DNA of 64,000 nt from JAWPMT01 sp965215825. Its GTDB lineage: Bacteria > Bacteroidota > Bacteroidia > Cytophagales > Cyclobacteriaceae. Position 1 is the first letter of the stretch. Each line of letters starts with the position of its first letter. This document shows, piece after piece, positions 17,301 to 26,445 of this stretch. Below the pieces are notes generated by a model. It had not been told where the DNA came from. It was given only the letters and a program-made list of their open reading frames with translations, and searched no databases. Location of the stretch: NCBI GenBank assembly GCA_965215825.1, contig CBDCEM010000002.1:744001-808000 (forward strand), written 5' to 3'. Position numbers and translations under genes: made by a program.

Positions 17301-20300
17301 ATGGAGAATTTATTGACAGGTAAGCTGCGGGAGTACAAAAGAAAGTTGTACCTAAATCGATTGATCAAGGGATTGATCATCGCGCTGATAATGATATTTG
17401 GACTTATATCATTTACAAGTGTGCTGGAGTTCAGTTTCAATTTTGATACAACAATTCGCACAATATTGTTCTTTGGCTTGCTATTACTCTTTTTGGGAGC
17501 CATCGCTTATTGGATAGTCATTCCATTGCTTTATCTCTCGGGCATATTACCTCAAATTTCTGATGAAAATGCGTCTCGGGAAATTGGTAAATACTTTCCC
17601 GAGATAGATGATAAGTTGCTGAATACCATACAGTTATCAAATAATAGCACTGATAATAGTCTGATCATTGCCAGCATAAATAAACGAATGGATGACATGA
17701 AGATGGTCGTTTTTTCGAAAGCCGTTGATTTCTCGATCAACTGGCGGTATGCAAAAATTCTGGGCATTCTGGTGGTAATCGTTGTGATCACTTCTTTAGC
17801 TTTTCCATCGGCACTTGTTGACAGCAGTAAGAGAATTGTCAACTACAACAAGGAGTACATTCCGGAAGCTCCTTTTTCTTTCCTTGTCGAAAACAAGAAT
17901 TTAGATGCGTTCAGAAACGAAGACTTTCAACTGAAAGTGAAAATGATGGGAAGTTCTCTTCCTGAAACTGTTTTTCTTCATGTCAATGGCCGAGATGTAA
18001 AAATGACGTCCATTGCAGCGGACCAGTTTGAATTTACATTCAATAAGCCCTATCAAAACATCAATTTCCATTTGACGGCCGCAGGCTTCCGGAGTGAAGC
18101 GTATCAGCTAAATATACTTTCCAGGCCTGAAATAGGTTCTTTTAATATTGAATTGGATTATCCCGCACACACGCGTAAAATCAACGAATCCGTTAATAAT
18201 GTAGGAAACTTACAGATTCCCGAAGGAACCAAGGCCACCTGGCAGATCAATGCGAAGGAAGCCAGTAGTGTTTGGTTAGCCATTACAAATCCGTCGGATT
18301 CGTTAGTAGCAGCCGAAGTGAACAATGTATTCAGCGTTTCAGATCGATTCATGAAGTCGACCAGCTATGAAATCAAGAGCGAAAACGAGCACAGCATCAA
18401 CAAGGATAAACTGGCCTACAATATTGAAGTCATCAAAGATGAACTTCCATCTATTAGAAATGAGTTCTTTGCCGATACTGTTCTATACGAGTACGTGGTA
18501 GTAGCAGGCAGTATTTCAGATGATTATGGAATCCGAAGTTTAGAATTGGTGGCAAAACGTGATAAAGCAACCAAAACAGTCCGAATTCCTGCAACTATTA
18601 ATTCACAACAACAGACTTACTATTTCCGCTGGGAACTGGATTCATTGAACCTGGAAGAAGATGAACAACTGGAAGTATATGTCCAGGTGACCGACAATGA
18701 TGCCATCAATGGATATAAGACGGTAAAATCACCTTCATATCTCTTCAAAGTACCCGGCAAATCCGAAATCAGAAATGAATTGGCTAAAAAGTCCGGGAAG
18801 GCGGAGCAGCAATTACAAAGTAGCATTGAGAAAAGCAAAAGCCTGAATGACAAACTAGAGGAGCTCAAGAATCGACTAAGAAGTAAAAAAGAGATAGAGT
18901 GGCAAGAGGAACGGATGCTGGAAGAGATTCTGAAGCAACGACAAGCGCTGGAAGAAGAGATTGAAAAGTTGAAGGAAGATTTCAATGATCTGAAAGATGG
19001 GGAGCAGAAATTCAATGAGCGCAGTGATAAACTTCAGGAAAAAGCCAATCAAATACAGAACCTGATGGAGGAATTGTTGGATGAAGAAACCAAAAAGCTC
19101 TATGATGAACTCCAGAAATTGCTGGAAGAACAAGCAGAAAGCAATGACATTCGGGAAATGCTCAATCAGATGTCACCAAATGAACAGGACCTGGAAAATG
19201 AGTTGGAACGAACACTCGAGCTGTTCAAGCGATTAAAAATGGAGTCGGAACTCGAAAGAACCGGTAAAGACCTTGAGGAGCTTGCTGAGAAACAAAGTGA
19301 GTTAGCTGAGGAAACGGCGAATAAAGAAAAGAGTACTGAAGAGTCTTCGCAGGAACAACAAGAAATCTCGGAGGAGTTTGAAAAAATTAAGGAGCAGTTA
19401 GATGATGTGCAAGAACTCAATCAGGACCTGAAAGACCCGGAACCTATGCAAGATTTCTCCGAGGATGAGGAAAGTATCGAGGAAAGCATGGAGGACGCTC
19501 AGGAACAGCTTGAAAATAATAAACGGAAGGATGGAAGTAAAAGTCAGCAGCAGTCCGGTGAACAAATGCAGGAGATGAGCCAAAAGCTCGAAGACATGCA
19601 ACAAGCCATGCAGTCACAAACCAGCATGGAAAACATTGATAACCTACGTGACATTGTAGACAATCTGGTGAAGCTTTCATTCAGGGAAGAAGAGCTAATT
19701 AAGGAGTTCAGAAATATTCGTCAGGTCGATCCGCGTTTTGTTGAATTGTCGCAAGAGCAACTGAAGCTAAAGGATGATGCAAGGGTAATACAAGACAGCT
19801 TGTTGGCTCTTGCGGGCCGCGTAGTGGAACTTTCGAGTTTTGTCACCAGGGAAGTAACTGAAATGAATCGAAACATTGATGGTGCCCTGAAAGAGCTTCG
19901 AGAACGCAGCCGTGGACGTGCACTGAGTAATCAACAGTTTGCAATGAGTTCTATGAACAACCTTTCTCTATTGCTGTCAAATACCCTGCAACAAATGCAG
20001 CAGTCCATGGCTAATCAATCCGGACAACCTCAAAAGTCTGGGCAAAAGAAGCAAAAGGGCCTGGGTGACTTGAAGGGTTTGCAGCAGCAGCTTAGTCAGC
20101 AAATCAGTGATTTAAAAGAAAGTGGTCAGAAAGGCAGAAAGCTCTCTGAGTCTCTGGCTAAAATGGCTGCTCAGCAAGAGATGATTAGAAATCAACTGCG
20201 AGAATTTCAAAAGCAACTAGAGGGTCAGCCTGGCAACGATGAGTTAGGCGAGCAATTGGGGCAAATCATGCAGGAAATGGAACGGACTGAAATAGATCTT

Positions 20301-20579
20301 GTAAACAAAAGGCTCACCGATCAGTTAATTCAACGGCAAAAGAACATAGAGATTCGAATGTTAGAAGCAGAAAACTCAGCCCGTGATCAGGACTTTGATA
20401 ACAAAAGAGAGGCTCAAACGGCAGCAGAATACGACCGTCAGCGACCTAAAGTATTTGAGGAATATTTAAAAGCCAGAGAGAAAGAAATAGAATTGCTGAA
20501 AAATGTACCTTTGGAGCTTAGCCCATTCTACAAGAAAGAAGTTAACGAATATTTTAGACGTTTAAGTAGAGACAATTAA
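17301..20579 (+). CDS. DUF4175 family membrane protein with long coiled coil
   Basis: A 1092-residue protein typical of DUF4175. Two N-terminal membrane helices (about 22-44 and 53-78) and a third near 145-168 are followed by an Ig-like extracytoplasmic part, then Glu/Gln-rich coiled coils from about 490 to 830, a Gln/Met-rich segment (about 900-1000) and a charged C terminus. The function is unknown; size and layout suggest a periplasmic structural or scaffold protein. Its TAA overlaps the ATG of the next gene (TAATG), so translation is coupled to the HATPase gene. Confidence 0.8.
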   Translation: MENLLTGKLREYKRKLYLNRLIKGLIIALIMIFGLISFTSVLEFSFNFDTTIRTILFFGLLLLFLGAIAYWIVIPLLYLSGILPQISDENASREIGKYFPEIDDKLLNTIQLSNNSTDNSLIIASINKRMDDMKMVVFSKAVDFSINWRYAKILGILVVIVVITSLAFPSALVDSSKRIVNYNKEYIPEAPFSFLVENKNLDAFRNEDFQLKVKMMGSSLPETVFLHVNGRDVKMTSIAADQFEFTFNKPYQNINFHLTAAGFRSEAYQLNILSRPEIGSFNIELDYPAHTRKINESVNNVGNLQIPEGTKATWQINAKEASSVWLAITNPSDSLVAAEVNNVFSVSDRFMKSTSYEIKSENEHSINKDKLAYNIEVIKDELPSIRNEFFADTVLYEYVVVAGSISDDYGIRSLELVAKRDKATKTVRIPATINSQQQTYYFRWELDSLNLEEDEQLEVYVQVTDNDAINGYKTVKSPSYLFKVPGKSEIRNELAKKSGKAEQQLQSSIEKSKSLNDKLEELKNRLRSKKEIEWQEERMLEEILKQRQALEEEIEKLKEDFNDLKDGEQKFNERSDKLQEKANQIQNLMEELLDEETKKLYDELQKLLEEQAESNDIREMLNQMSPNEQDLENELERTLELFKRLKMESELERTGKDLEELAEKQSELAEETANKEKSTEESSQEQQEISEEFEKIKEQLDDVQELNQDLKDPEPMQDFSEDEESIEESMEDAQEQLENNKRKDGSKSQQQSGEQMQEMSQKLEDMQQAMQSQTSMENIDNLRDIVDNLVKLSFREEELIKEFRNIRQVDPRFVELSQEQLKLKDDARVIQDSLLALAGRVVELSSFVTREVTEMNRNIDGALKELRERSRGRALSNQQFAMSSMNNLSLLLSNTLQQMQQSMANQSGQPQKSGQKKQKGLGDLKGLQQQLSQQISDLKESGQKGRKLSESLAKMAAQQEMIRNQLREFQKQLEGQPGNDELGEQLGQIMQEMERTEIDLVNKRLTDQLIQRQKNIEIRMLEAENSARDQDFDNKREAQTAAEYDRQRPKVFEEYLKAREKEIELLKNVPLELSPFYKKEVNEYFRRLSRDN

Positions 20580-20980
20580 TGGACTCCATTCAAATTCAGA
20601 TTCCATCTCTTTCGGAAAACATCCGCATCATTGAGAGCTTTATTGATAATGCAAAAGAGAAGTATGCCCTCGATGATGACATTTATGGTAACATCATGAT
20701 TGCCGTCACTGAGTCTGTGAACAATGCCATCCTTCACGGTAACAAGGGAGACAAAAGCAAAAGTGTCGACTTGCAATTGTTCCTGGAAGAAAACACCATT
20801 CGGTTCATTGTAGAAGATGAAGGCGATGGTTTTGTGTATGATGAACTACCAGACCCCACGGCTCCTGAAAACATTGGAAAACCAGGAGGTAGAGGAATCT
20901 TCCTAATGAAAAACCTTTGTGACGAAGTGAATTTCAAGAAGGAGGGACGCATCGTAGAATTGACGTTCTACCTGCAGTAG
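20579..20980 (+). CDS. RsbW-like anti-sigma/HATPase protein
   Basis: A 133-residue stand-alone GHKL ATPase domain. The N-box ESVNNAILHGN, the G1 box DEGDGF and the G2 box GGRGIFLMKNL are all present, as in serine kinases of the RsbW/SpoIIAB type. Such proteins bind a sigma factor or an anti-anti-sigma partner; neither is in the window. It overlaps DUF4175 (TAATG) and ybeY (TAGTG), so it belongs to the same operon. Its target may be the envelope regulon, but that is inference. Confidence 0.85.
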   Translation: MDSIQIQIPSLSENIRIIESFIDNAKEKYALDDDIYGNIMIAVTESVNNAILHGNKGDKSKSVDLQLFLEENTIRFIVEDEGDGFVYDELPDPTAPENIGKPGGRGIFLMKNLCDEVNFKKEGRIVELTFYLQ

Positions 20981-21435
20981 TGACCGAAATCTACTTCCAT
21001 TCGGAAGACATTGATCTACCCATTTCAATTGATGAGCCAGCTATAAGAAATTGGCTCATCGCACTGGCAGAAGAAGAAAGCCAACAAATCTCCAGTCTGA
21101 ATTACATATTTTGCTCAGACGAATTCCTGCTCACAATTAATAAAGACTTCCTGAATCACGACTACTACACAGATATCATAACGTTTGATTACTCTGAGGA
21201 AAATGTAGTTTCCGGGGATATCTATATCTCGATTGATCGGGTAGTTGATAATGCCAGGGAATATAGGGCAACATTCGAGCATGAATTAATGCGTGTCATT
21301 GCTCATGGTTGTTTGCATTTACTTGGTTACAAAGACAAGACGGATGAAGAGCAATCCGTGATGACGCAGAAAGAAGAGGCCTCCTTATTACTGCTACAAA
21401 AGATGAGTGTTCCACGTGGAACACATAAAAAGTAG
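20980..21435 (+). CDS. ybeY: rRNA-processing endoribonuclease YbeY
   Basis: A 151-residue YbeY. The zinc motif starts at H109 (HGCLHLLGYKDK): H109 and H113 are present, but the usual third His of HGxLHLxGYDH is Asp119 here. The starting GTG (20980) overlaps the TAG of the preceding gene. YbeY matures 16S rRNA 3' ends and takes part in ribosome quality control. The last codons (encoding SVPRGTH) are formed by a perfect parS site at 21407-21424, so the C terminus is shaped by a DNA-binding element. Confidence 0.9.
   Translation: MTEIYFHSEDIDLPISIDEPAIRNWLIALAEEESQQISSLNYIFCSDEFLLTINKDFLNHDYYTDIITFDYSEENVVSGDIYISIDRVVDNAREYRATFEHELMRVIAHGCLHLLGYKDKTDEEQSVMTQKEEASLLLLQKMSVPRGTHKK
21407..21424. 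other. parS site (ParB binding), inside ybeY
   Basis: GTGTTCCACGTGGAACAC, an 18-bp perfect palindrome containing the 16-bp parS consensus TGTTNCACGTGNAACA. It is within the coding sequence at the 3' end of ybeY. parA/parB are not in the window. Confidence 0.9.
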
Positions 21436-21920
21436 GCTTAAGAGATTTCTCCCCCTAAAACATAATAAAACCTTCCTGTAAGGAATCATTAAGAAAACTA
21501 AGGTTAATGTAACTTCTTGTTCAAAACCTCTTTGATATCAGAAGGTGGCGAACGTAATTGTTACAATAGCTCCGCATACAAAACATCACATTAGTGCTCC
21601 CAAAAAATGATAAGCCAACTATACATCTGATTATCTCTCTGACCGTTTCAGGTTGTAAACAAAACTCATACATCTAAACATTTACTTAAAGTAAAACCCA
21701 TTCTGGAGCAATTCCACATTTGCAGCCAGATCGTAATTGCTTAAGTACAAACTACCTTAAGCAGAACGACTGTTAGCGTCTGTAACGCAACTCCACAGCG
21801 CACAATTATACCAAGCCTTTCTTGTGCATATTGGTGCTTCTGACATGCCTGTGATTGCCTTACTGCCTAATATGAACAATGAGTCGTTACAGTTCCTTTA
21901 TTAGAAACAAGAAGCTTCTA

Positions 21921-21928
21921 TATCTTTG
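21921..21928 (+). promoter_or_regulatory. Candidate mnmG promoter (-7 box TATCTTTG)
   Basis: TATCTTTG is an exact TAnnTTTG match 93 bp before the mnmG ATG. A transcript starting near 21935 would carry both parS sites in its leader. No strong -33 TTG is present. Confidence 0.4.
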
Positions 21929-21941
21929 CAGCATAAATTAA

Positions 21942-21959
21942 GTGTTCCACGTGGAACAC
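21942..21959. other. parS site (ParB binding)
   Basis: A perfect 18-bp palindrome GTGTTCCACGTGGAACAC, 14 bp downstream of the candidate mnmG -7 box and 29 bp from the next parS. Confidence 0.9.
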
Positions 21960-21988
21960 ACAGAAAGAGACGGTTACATTTAAACAAG

Positions 21989-22004
21989 TGTTCCACGTGG
22001 AACA
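21989..22004. other. parS site (ParB binding)
   Basis: Perfect TGTTCCACGTGGAACA, 9 bp upstream of the mnmG start codon. Bound ParB here could interfere with mnmG expression. Confidence 0.9.
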
Positions 22005-22013
22005 TCTATTCTC

Positions 22014-23879
22014 ATGTTTTCAGAGTACGATTTAATAGTTGTTGGAGCTGGTCATGCCGGTTGTGAAGCTGCTCATGCAGCAGCGAATATGGGATCGAGG
22101 GTCTTACTCATCACCATGAATATGAACACCATTGCCCAAATGTCCTGTAACCCAGCAATGGGCGGGGTAGCCAAAGGGCAGATTGTTCGGGAAATTGATG
22201 CGCTTGGTGGTATGGCTGGGATCATTACAGACAAAACCATGATCCAATTTCGCATGTTGAATAAGTCTAAAGGGCCAGCAATGTGGAGTCCTCGGGCTCA
22301 ATCTGATCGTATGCGCTTTGCCGAGGAATGGCGTATTGCACTGGAACAAAATCCAAATGTGGACTTTTGGCAGGAGATGGTTACCGAAGTGCTCGTTAAA
22401 AACAACAAAGCCATTGGGATCCAGACAAGTCTTGGTATCGAAATAAAAGCTAAATCCGTCATACTTACGAATGGAACTTTCCTGAACGGACTTATACATA
22501 TTGGCACTAAAAACTTCGGAGGAGGTAGAGCAGCTGAAAGAGGGTCCACTGGCCTTACTGAACAGCTCGAACAATTAGGTTTTCAAAGTGGTAGAATGAA
22601 AACAGGAACTCCTCCAAGAGTAGATGGACGTTCTTTAGATTATTCTAAAATGGAAGAACAGCCTGGTGACGATGTGCCTGAGAAGTTCTCCTATTCAAAC
22701 AGCACCACGCCACTCACGCAGCAAAGAAGCTGTTGGATCACCTACACAAACCCAACCGTACATCAAACTTTAGAAACGGGTTTTTCACAATCCCCTATGT
22801 TCAATGGGCGCATTCAAGGATTAGGTCCCAGGTACTGCCCATCAATTGAGGACAAAATCACTCGTTTCGCTGATAGAGACAGACATCAGATCTTCGTGGA
22901 ACCAGAAGGTTGGAATACTGTAGAAGTCTATGTGAATGGGTTTTCTACCTCCCTTCCGGAGAATGTTCAATACGAAGCAATGCGACATATTGAAGGATTC
23001 GAGCAAGCAAAGATGTTTCGTCCAGGCTATGCTATCGAGTACGATTTCTTTCAACCCACTCAATTGACACCTACACTCGAAACCAAATTGGTTGAAAACT
23101 TATACTTCGCAGGTCAGATCAACGGAACCACAGGTTATGAAGAAGCGGGTTGTCAGGGCCTTATAGCTGGGATCAACGCACATCAAAAGAATCAATCACT
23201 AGAACCATTCATTCTTAATAGATCAGAAGCTTATATCGGTGTATTGATTGATGATCTTATAAACAAAGGAACAGACGAACCCTATCGCATGTTTACTTCC
23301 AGAGCAGAATACAGATTGCTATTACGCCAGGATAATGCCGATCAGCGATTAACCCAGAAAGGTTTTGACTTAGGATTAGCCTCAGCAGAACGGCTTGAGA
23401 CGATGTTAAAGAAAGAGTCAGAAACTCAGACAGTCATCGACAAACTATCGCATTCAAAAACCAGTCCTGCAGAAGCCAACGATTTCTTAGAATCAATTCC
23501 CACAGCTCCTATTAAAGAGAAGTCCTCACTCAAGCAATTAATCAAACGACCTGAGTTACACATAAATGCTATTGCAAAGTTATCAGATGACCTGTCTAAC
23601 TATCTCGATCACTACGACCGACAAATACTAGAGCAGGCAGAGATACGAATCAAATACGAGTCATACATCAAACGAGAGCACGAGAATTCAATGAAAATGA
23701 TCACCTTGGAAAACCAAAAGATCAATCCTGATTTCGACTACAACCAAATTACCGCTCTTTCATCCGAAGCAATAGAGAAGCTGGGTAAAGTAAAACCCTT
23801 TACTCTCGGACAAGCCTCCAGAATTAGTGGAGTAAGTCCCGCTGATATCTCAATTTTAATGGTTCATCTCGGTCGCTAA
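22014..23879 (+). CDS. mnmG: tRNA uridine-5-carboxymethylaminomethyl modification enzyme MnmG
   Basis: A 621-residue MnmG (GidA). The FAD-binding site VVGAGHAGCEAA is at residues 9-20, then MSCNPAMGGVAKGQIVREIDA with the conserved Cys. Mid-domain signatures include KTGTPPRVDGRS and GYEEAGCQGLIAG. With MnmE it installs cmnm5U34 in wobble positions of tRNAs. The gene is classically adjacent to replication origins, and here it is flanked by parS sites and lies 2.6 kb from the proposed oriC. Confidence 0.98.
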   Translation: MFSEYDLIVVGAGHAGCEAAHAAANMGSRVLLITMNMNTIAQMSCNPAMGGVAKGQIVREIDALGGMAGIITDKTMIQFRMLNKSKGPAMWSPRAQSDRMRFAEEWRIALEQNPNVDFWQEMVTEVLVKNNKAIGIQTSLGIEIKAKSVILTNGTFLNGLIHIGTKNFGGGRAAERGSTGLTEQLEQLGFQSGRMKTGTPPRVDGRSLDYSKMEEQPGDDVPEKFSYSNSTTPLTQQRSCWITYTNPTVHQTLETGFSQSPMFNGRIQGLGPRYCPSIEDKITRFADRDRHQIFVEPEGWNTVEVYVNGFSTSLPENVQYEAMRHIEGFEQAKMFRPGYAIEYDFFQPTQLTPTLETKLVENLYFAGQINGTTGYEEAGCQGLIAGINAHQKNQSLEPFILNRSEAYIGVLIDDLINKGTDEPYRMFTSRAEYRLLLRQDNADQRLTQKGFDLGLASAERLETMLKKESETQTVIDKLSHSKTSPAEANDFLESIPTAPIKEKSSLKQLIKRPELHINAIAKLSDDLSNYLDHYDRQILEQAEIRIKYESYIKREHENSMKMITLENQKINPDFDYNQITALSSEAIEKLGKVKPFTLGQASRISGVSPADISILMVHLGR

Positions 23880-23881
23880 AC

Positions 23882-24757
23882 ATGTACGAAAAACTTGACG
23901 AGTGCCCACTATGCCAGTTTAGTAGTCACTCTAATCATCTCATAGTAGACGATCATAGCCATAGCAAGGAAAGCTTTGCATTAGTCCAGTGCAATAAATG
24001 CGATCTAATCTATACCAATCCCAGGCCTGACAAGCAATCCATCGGCACTTATTATGAGAGTGACAATTACATTTCTCATACAGATAGCAGCAATAACCTT
24101 ACAAACATTATCTACAAGGTAGCGCGGCGTTTCACGCTTAATTGGAAAAAAGGTCTTATTGAGAAATACGCAACTGACAAAAGTCTATTGGACTATGGTT
24201 GTGGTACTGGAGATTTATTGGCTCATATGAAAAAAAATAACTGGAGTGTTACCGGTATTGAGCCGAATCCACATGCACGTGATAAAGCATTAAATAAAGG
24301 TCTCAACGTACATACAGAGTTATCAAAAGATCTAAGCAAAGACAAACATCATATCATTACTGCCTGGCATGTTGTTGAGCACATTCATGAGTTAAAAGAA
24401 ACCTTGCGTTCTCTTCGTAAATTATTACATGATGATGGGAAGCTGCTCCTCGCGGTTCCTAATAGTGCATCCTATGATGCTTCACATTACAAAGAGTTTT
24501 GGGCAGGATATGATGTCCCCAGGCACCTTTATCATTTCACACCTGAGACATTTAATACGCTAGCTTCCAAAACGAAGCTTAAGATCGAAACCATCATCCC
24601 AATGAAACTGGATGCATTCTATGTATCTATGCTTAGTGAAAAATATCTGGGTAATAATCTCGCATTGTTTCGAGGAATTAAAACAGGATTAAAGTCTAAT
24701 TCAAAAGCACGTCAATCAGGTAATTATTCCTCTCTAATTTACGTTCTATCTAAGTGA
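23882..24757 (+). CDS. Class I SAM-dependent methyltransferase with zinc-ribbon-like N terminus
   Basis: A 291-residue protein. Two Cys pairs near the N terminus (CPLC at 8-11 and CNKC at 37-40) suggest a zinc ribbon. The SAM-binding motif LLDYGCGTGDLL lies at about 102-113, with AWHVVEHIHEL and LLHDDGKLLLAVPN as later methyltransferase motifs. The product belongs to the O- or C-methyltransferase group that methylates sugars or small metabolites; the substrate is unknown. It begins 2 bp after mnmG and its final TGA overlaps the next gene (GTGA). Confidence 0.8.
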   Translation: MYEKLDECPLCQFSSHSNHLIVDDHSHSKESFALVQCNKCDLIYTNPRPDKQSIGTYYESDNYISHTDSSNNLTNIIYKVARRFTLNWKKGLIEKYATDKSLLDYGCGTGDLLAHMKKNNWSVTGIEPNPHARDKALNKGLNVHTELSKDLSKDKHHIITAWHVVEHIHELKETLRSLRKLLHDDGKLLLAVPNSASYDASHYKEFWAGYDVPRHLYHFTPETFNTLASKTKLKIETIIPMKLDAFYVSMLSEKYLGNNLALFRGIKTGLKSNSKARQSGNYSSLIYVLSK

Positions 24758-26445
24758 GAAAATTATTTAAGTTTATTCTGCCCCTTATTTGTATCACTCC
24801 ATTTCTTAATGAATGTGCCAGTCCCATAGCGGTATCGGGAGGTCCCAAGGATACAATTCCACCAACCCTAATTGAATCTGAACCAGCTCTACAAGCAACC
24901 AATTTCTCAGAACAAATCATACGACTGACGTTTGACGAATTCGTCACTGCAGATCAGCTCAAACAAAACCTCATTATTACACCCTCAACAGAAAACAAAT
25001 ACGTTGTTCAAGTAAAGAAAAATAATGTCCTTCTCAAGTTTGATGATCCATTTGAAGACAGCACTACTTACACATTCAATTTCTTTAAAGGCATCACCGA
25101 CATAACAGAGAAATCCCCAGCCGAAAACCTCGTCTTACCATTTAGCACAGGTCCAATCATTGATTCCTTAATTGTCTCAGGTGACATTAAAGATCTATTA
25201 ACCCAAGAGCTTGAAAAAGAAGTTACCATCGGACTTTATACCCTCCATGATTCATTGGACTTTACTAAAGAGAAGCCCAGGTATTTTATCAATGCCACAG
25301 AGCAAGGATCATTTTCCATCACCAATATTAAATCAGACGATTACAAGCTATTCGCATTTAAAGATGAAAACAGCAACTTGCTTTTTGATCCAGCGACTGA
25401 AAAACACGCCTTTCTTGCGGATACAATTCACCTGCTAGCCAACTACGATACCGTACAACTTCAAACCATTTTACTGGATATCACAAAACCACAATTACTA
25501 ACCGCCCGTCCAGGTGGCAAGTACTTTGAAGTTCGGTACAACAAAGCCCTTAAATCTTATGGAGCTATTACCTCCGATTCTCTCTATCAAATTAATAGCC
25601 GGCTTAATAACGATAAGGCATCTTTACGATTTTATCCAAAGGCCGATTATCCGGATAGTCTTCAAGTCTATCTTACGGCATTAGATACACTTAATCAAGT
25701 CGCACAGGACACCATCTATATCAAGTTCAATTCATCATCTAAGAAACCGGAAGATTTCACCGTATCAACTTCACCTAGACCAAACAGTGCCGTTGGCGAT
25801 TCTATTAAGCTGACATTTTCCTTTAATAAGCCAGTCGCTTCTCTTGAAGAAAACAACTTTCAGATTAAGGCAGATTCAATCCTTACTCTACCACTGAGCT
25901 TGTATAATCCTGATGTATACTGGAACCTAGACAAAACAACAGCAACTCTTGATTTCGTTTTTAACTGGGAACAATACGTCGATTCAGTAACCACCATCAT
26001 AAAACAGGATCTTCCGGATTCTGTAACCCAAACTCCACAGGTAAATAAGTTTACGTTCTTTTCGCCAAAAGGAAGCTTTGTCTCCATCGAACGAGATTCA
26101 TCACAAGTAATTGAAAATGATTATTCAGTTATGAAAGAAATAGAAACAGGGTCTATTAATTATTCAATTCAACTTACCAGTCGAAGCTTCTTCGTGGAAC
26201 TCATTGATAAGAAGTACAACGTCATATCAACGAAGAAAAATGAATCAGAAGGTATTTTCAGGAACATCCCTCCTGGACAATACTCCATCCGAGTTTTGAT
26301 TGATAGCAACAATGATGGTAAATGGTCTTATGGCAATTTCAACCTTAACGAAGCTCCAGAACCAGTAAGGCTCTACCCAGGCTTCACGGAATTAAGGGCT
26401 AAATGGGACATTACAATAGACAACTTTCAGTTGGATAACCTGTGA
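24754..26445 (+). CDS. Bacteroidota Ig-like domain surface lipoprotein
   Basis: A 563-residue lipoprotein. The GTG at 24754 overlaps the methyltransferase stop. The signal ends at NECAS with lipobox Cys21, followed by AVSGGPKDTIPPTLIESEP, the hallmark of a conserved Bacteroidota family with an SbsA-like Ig domain (IRLTFDEFVTADQL, NLIITP). A long beta-rich middle follows, and the C-terminal segment has a Ca-binding-like loop (DSNNDGKWSYGNFN) next to an FRNIPPGQYSIRVL strand. It is probably anchored in the outer membrane. The gene ends at the edge of the proposed oriC. Confidence 0.8.
   Translation: MRKLFKFILPLICITPFLNECASPIAVSGGPKDTIPPTLIESEPALQATNFSEQIIRLTFDEFVTADQLKQNLIITPSTENKYVVQVKKNNVLLKFDDPFEDSTTYTFNFFKGITDITEKSPAENLVLPFSTGPIIDSLIVSGDIKDLLTQELEKEVTIGLYTLHDSLDFTKEKPRYFINATEQGSFSITNIKSDDYKLFAFKDENSNLLFDPATEKHAFLADTIHLLANYDTVQLQTILLDITKPQLLTARPGGKYFEVRYNKALKSYGAITSDSLYQINSRLNNDKASLRFYPKADYPDSLQVYLTALDTLNQVAQDTIYIKFNSSSKKPEDFTVSTSPRPNSAVGDSIKLTFSFNKPVASLEENNFQIKADSILTLPLSLYNPDVYWNLDKTTATLDFVFNWEQYVDSVTTIIKQDLPDSVTQTPQVNKFTFFSPKGSFVSIERDSSQVIENDYSVMKEIETGSINYSIQLTSRSFFVELIDKKYNVISTKKNESEGIFRNIPPGQYSIRVLIDSNNDGKWSYGNFNLNEAPEPVRLYPGFTELRAKWDITIDNFQLDNL

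Larger units (their letters stand above)
21436..22013. other. 578-bp segment upstream of mnmG: promoter and two parS sites
   Basis: It has no credible gene. It holds the mnmG -7 box and two parS palindromes near its right end. The left 450 bp are of average composition with no hairpin-T-run, tRNA-like or DnaA-box pattern that I recognise. Confidence 0.6.
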
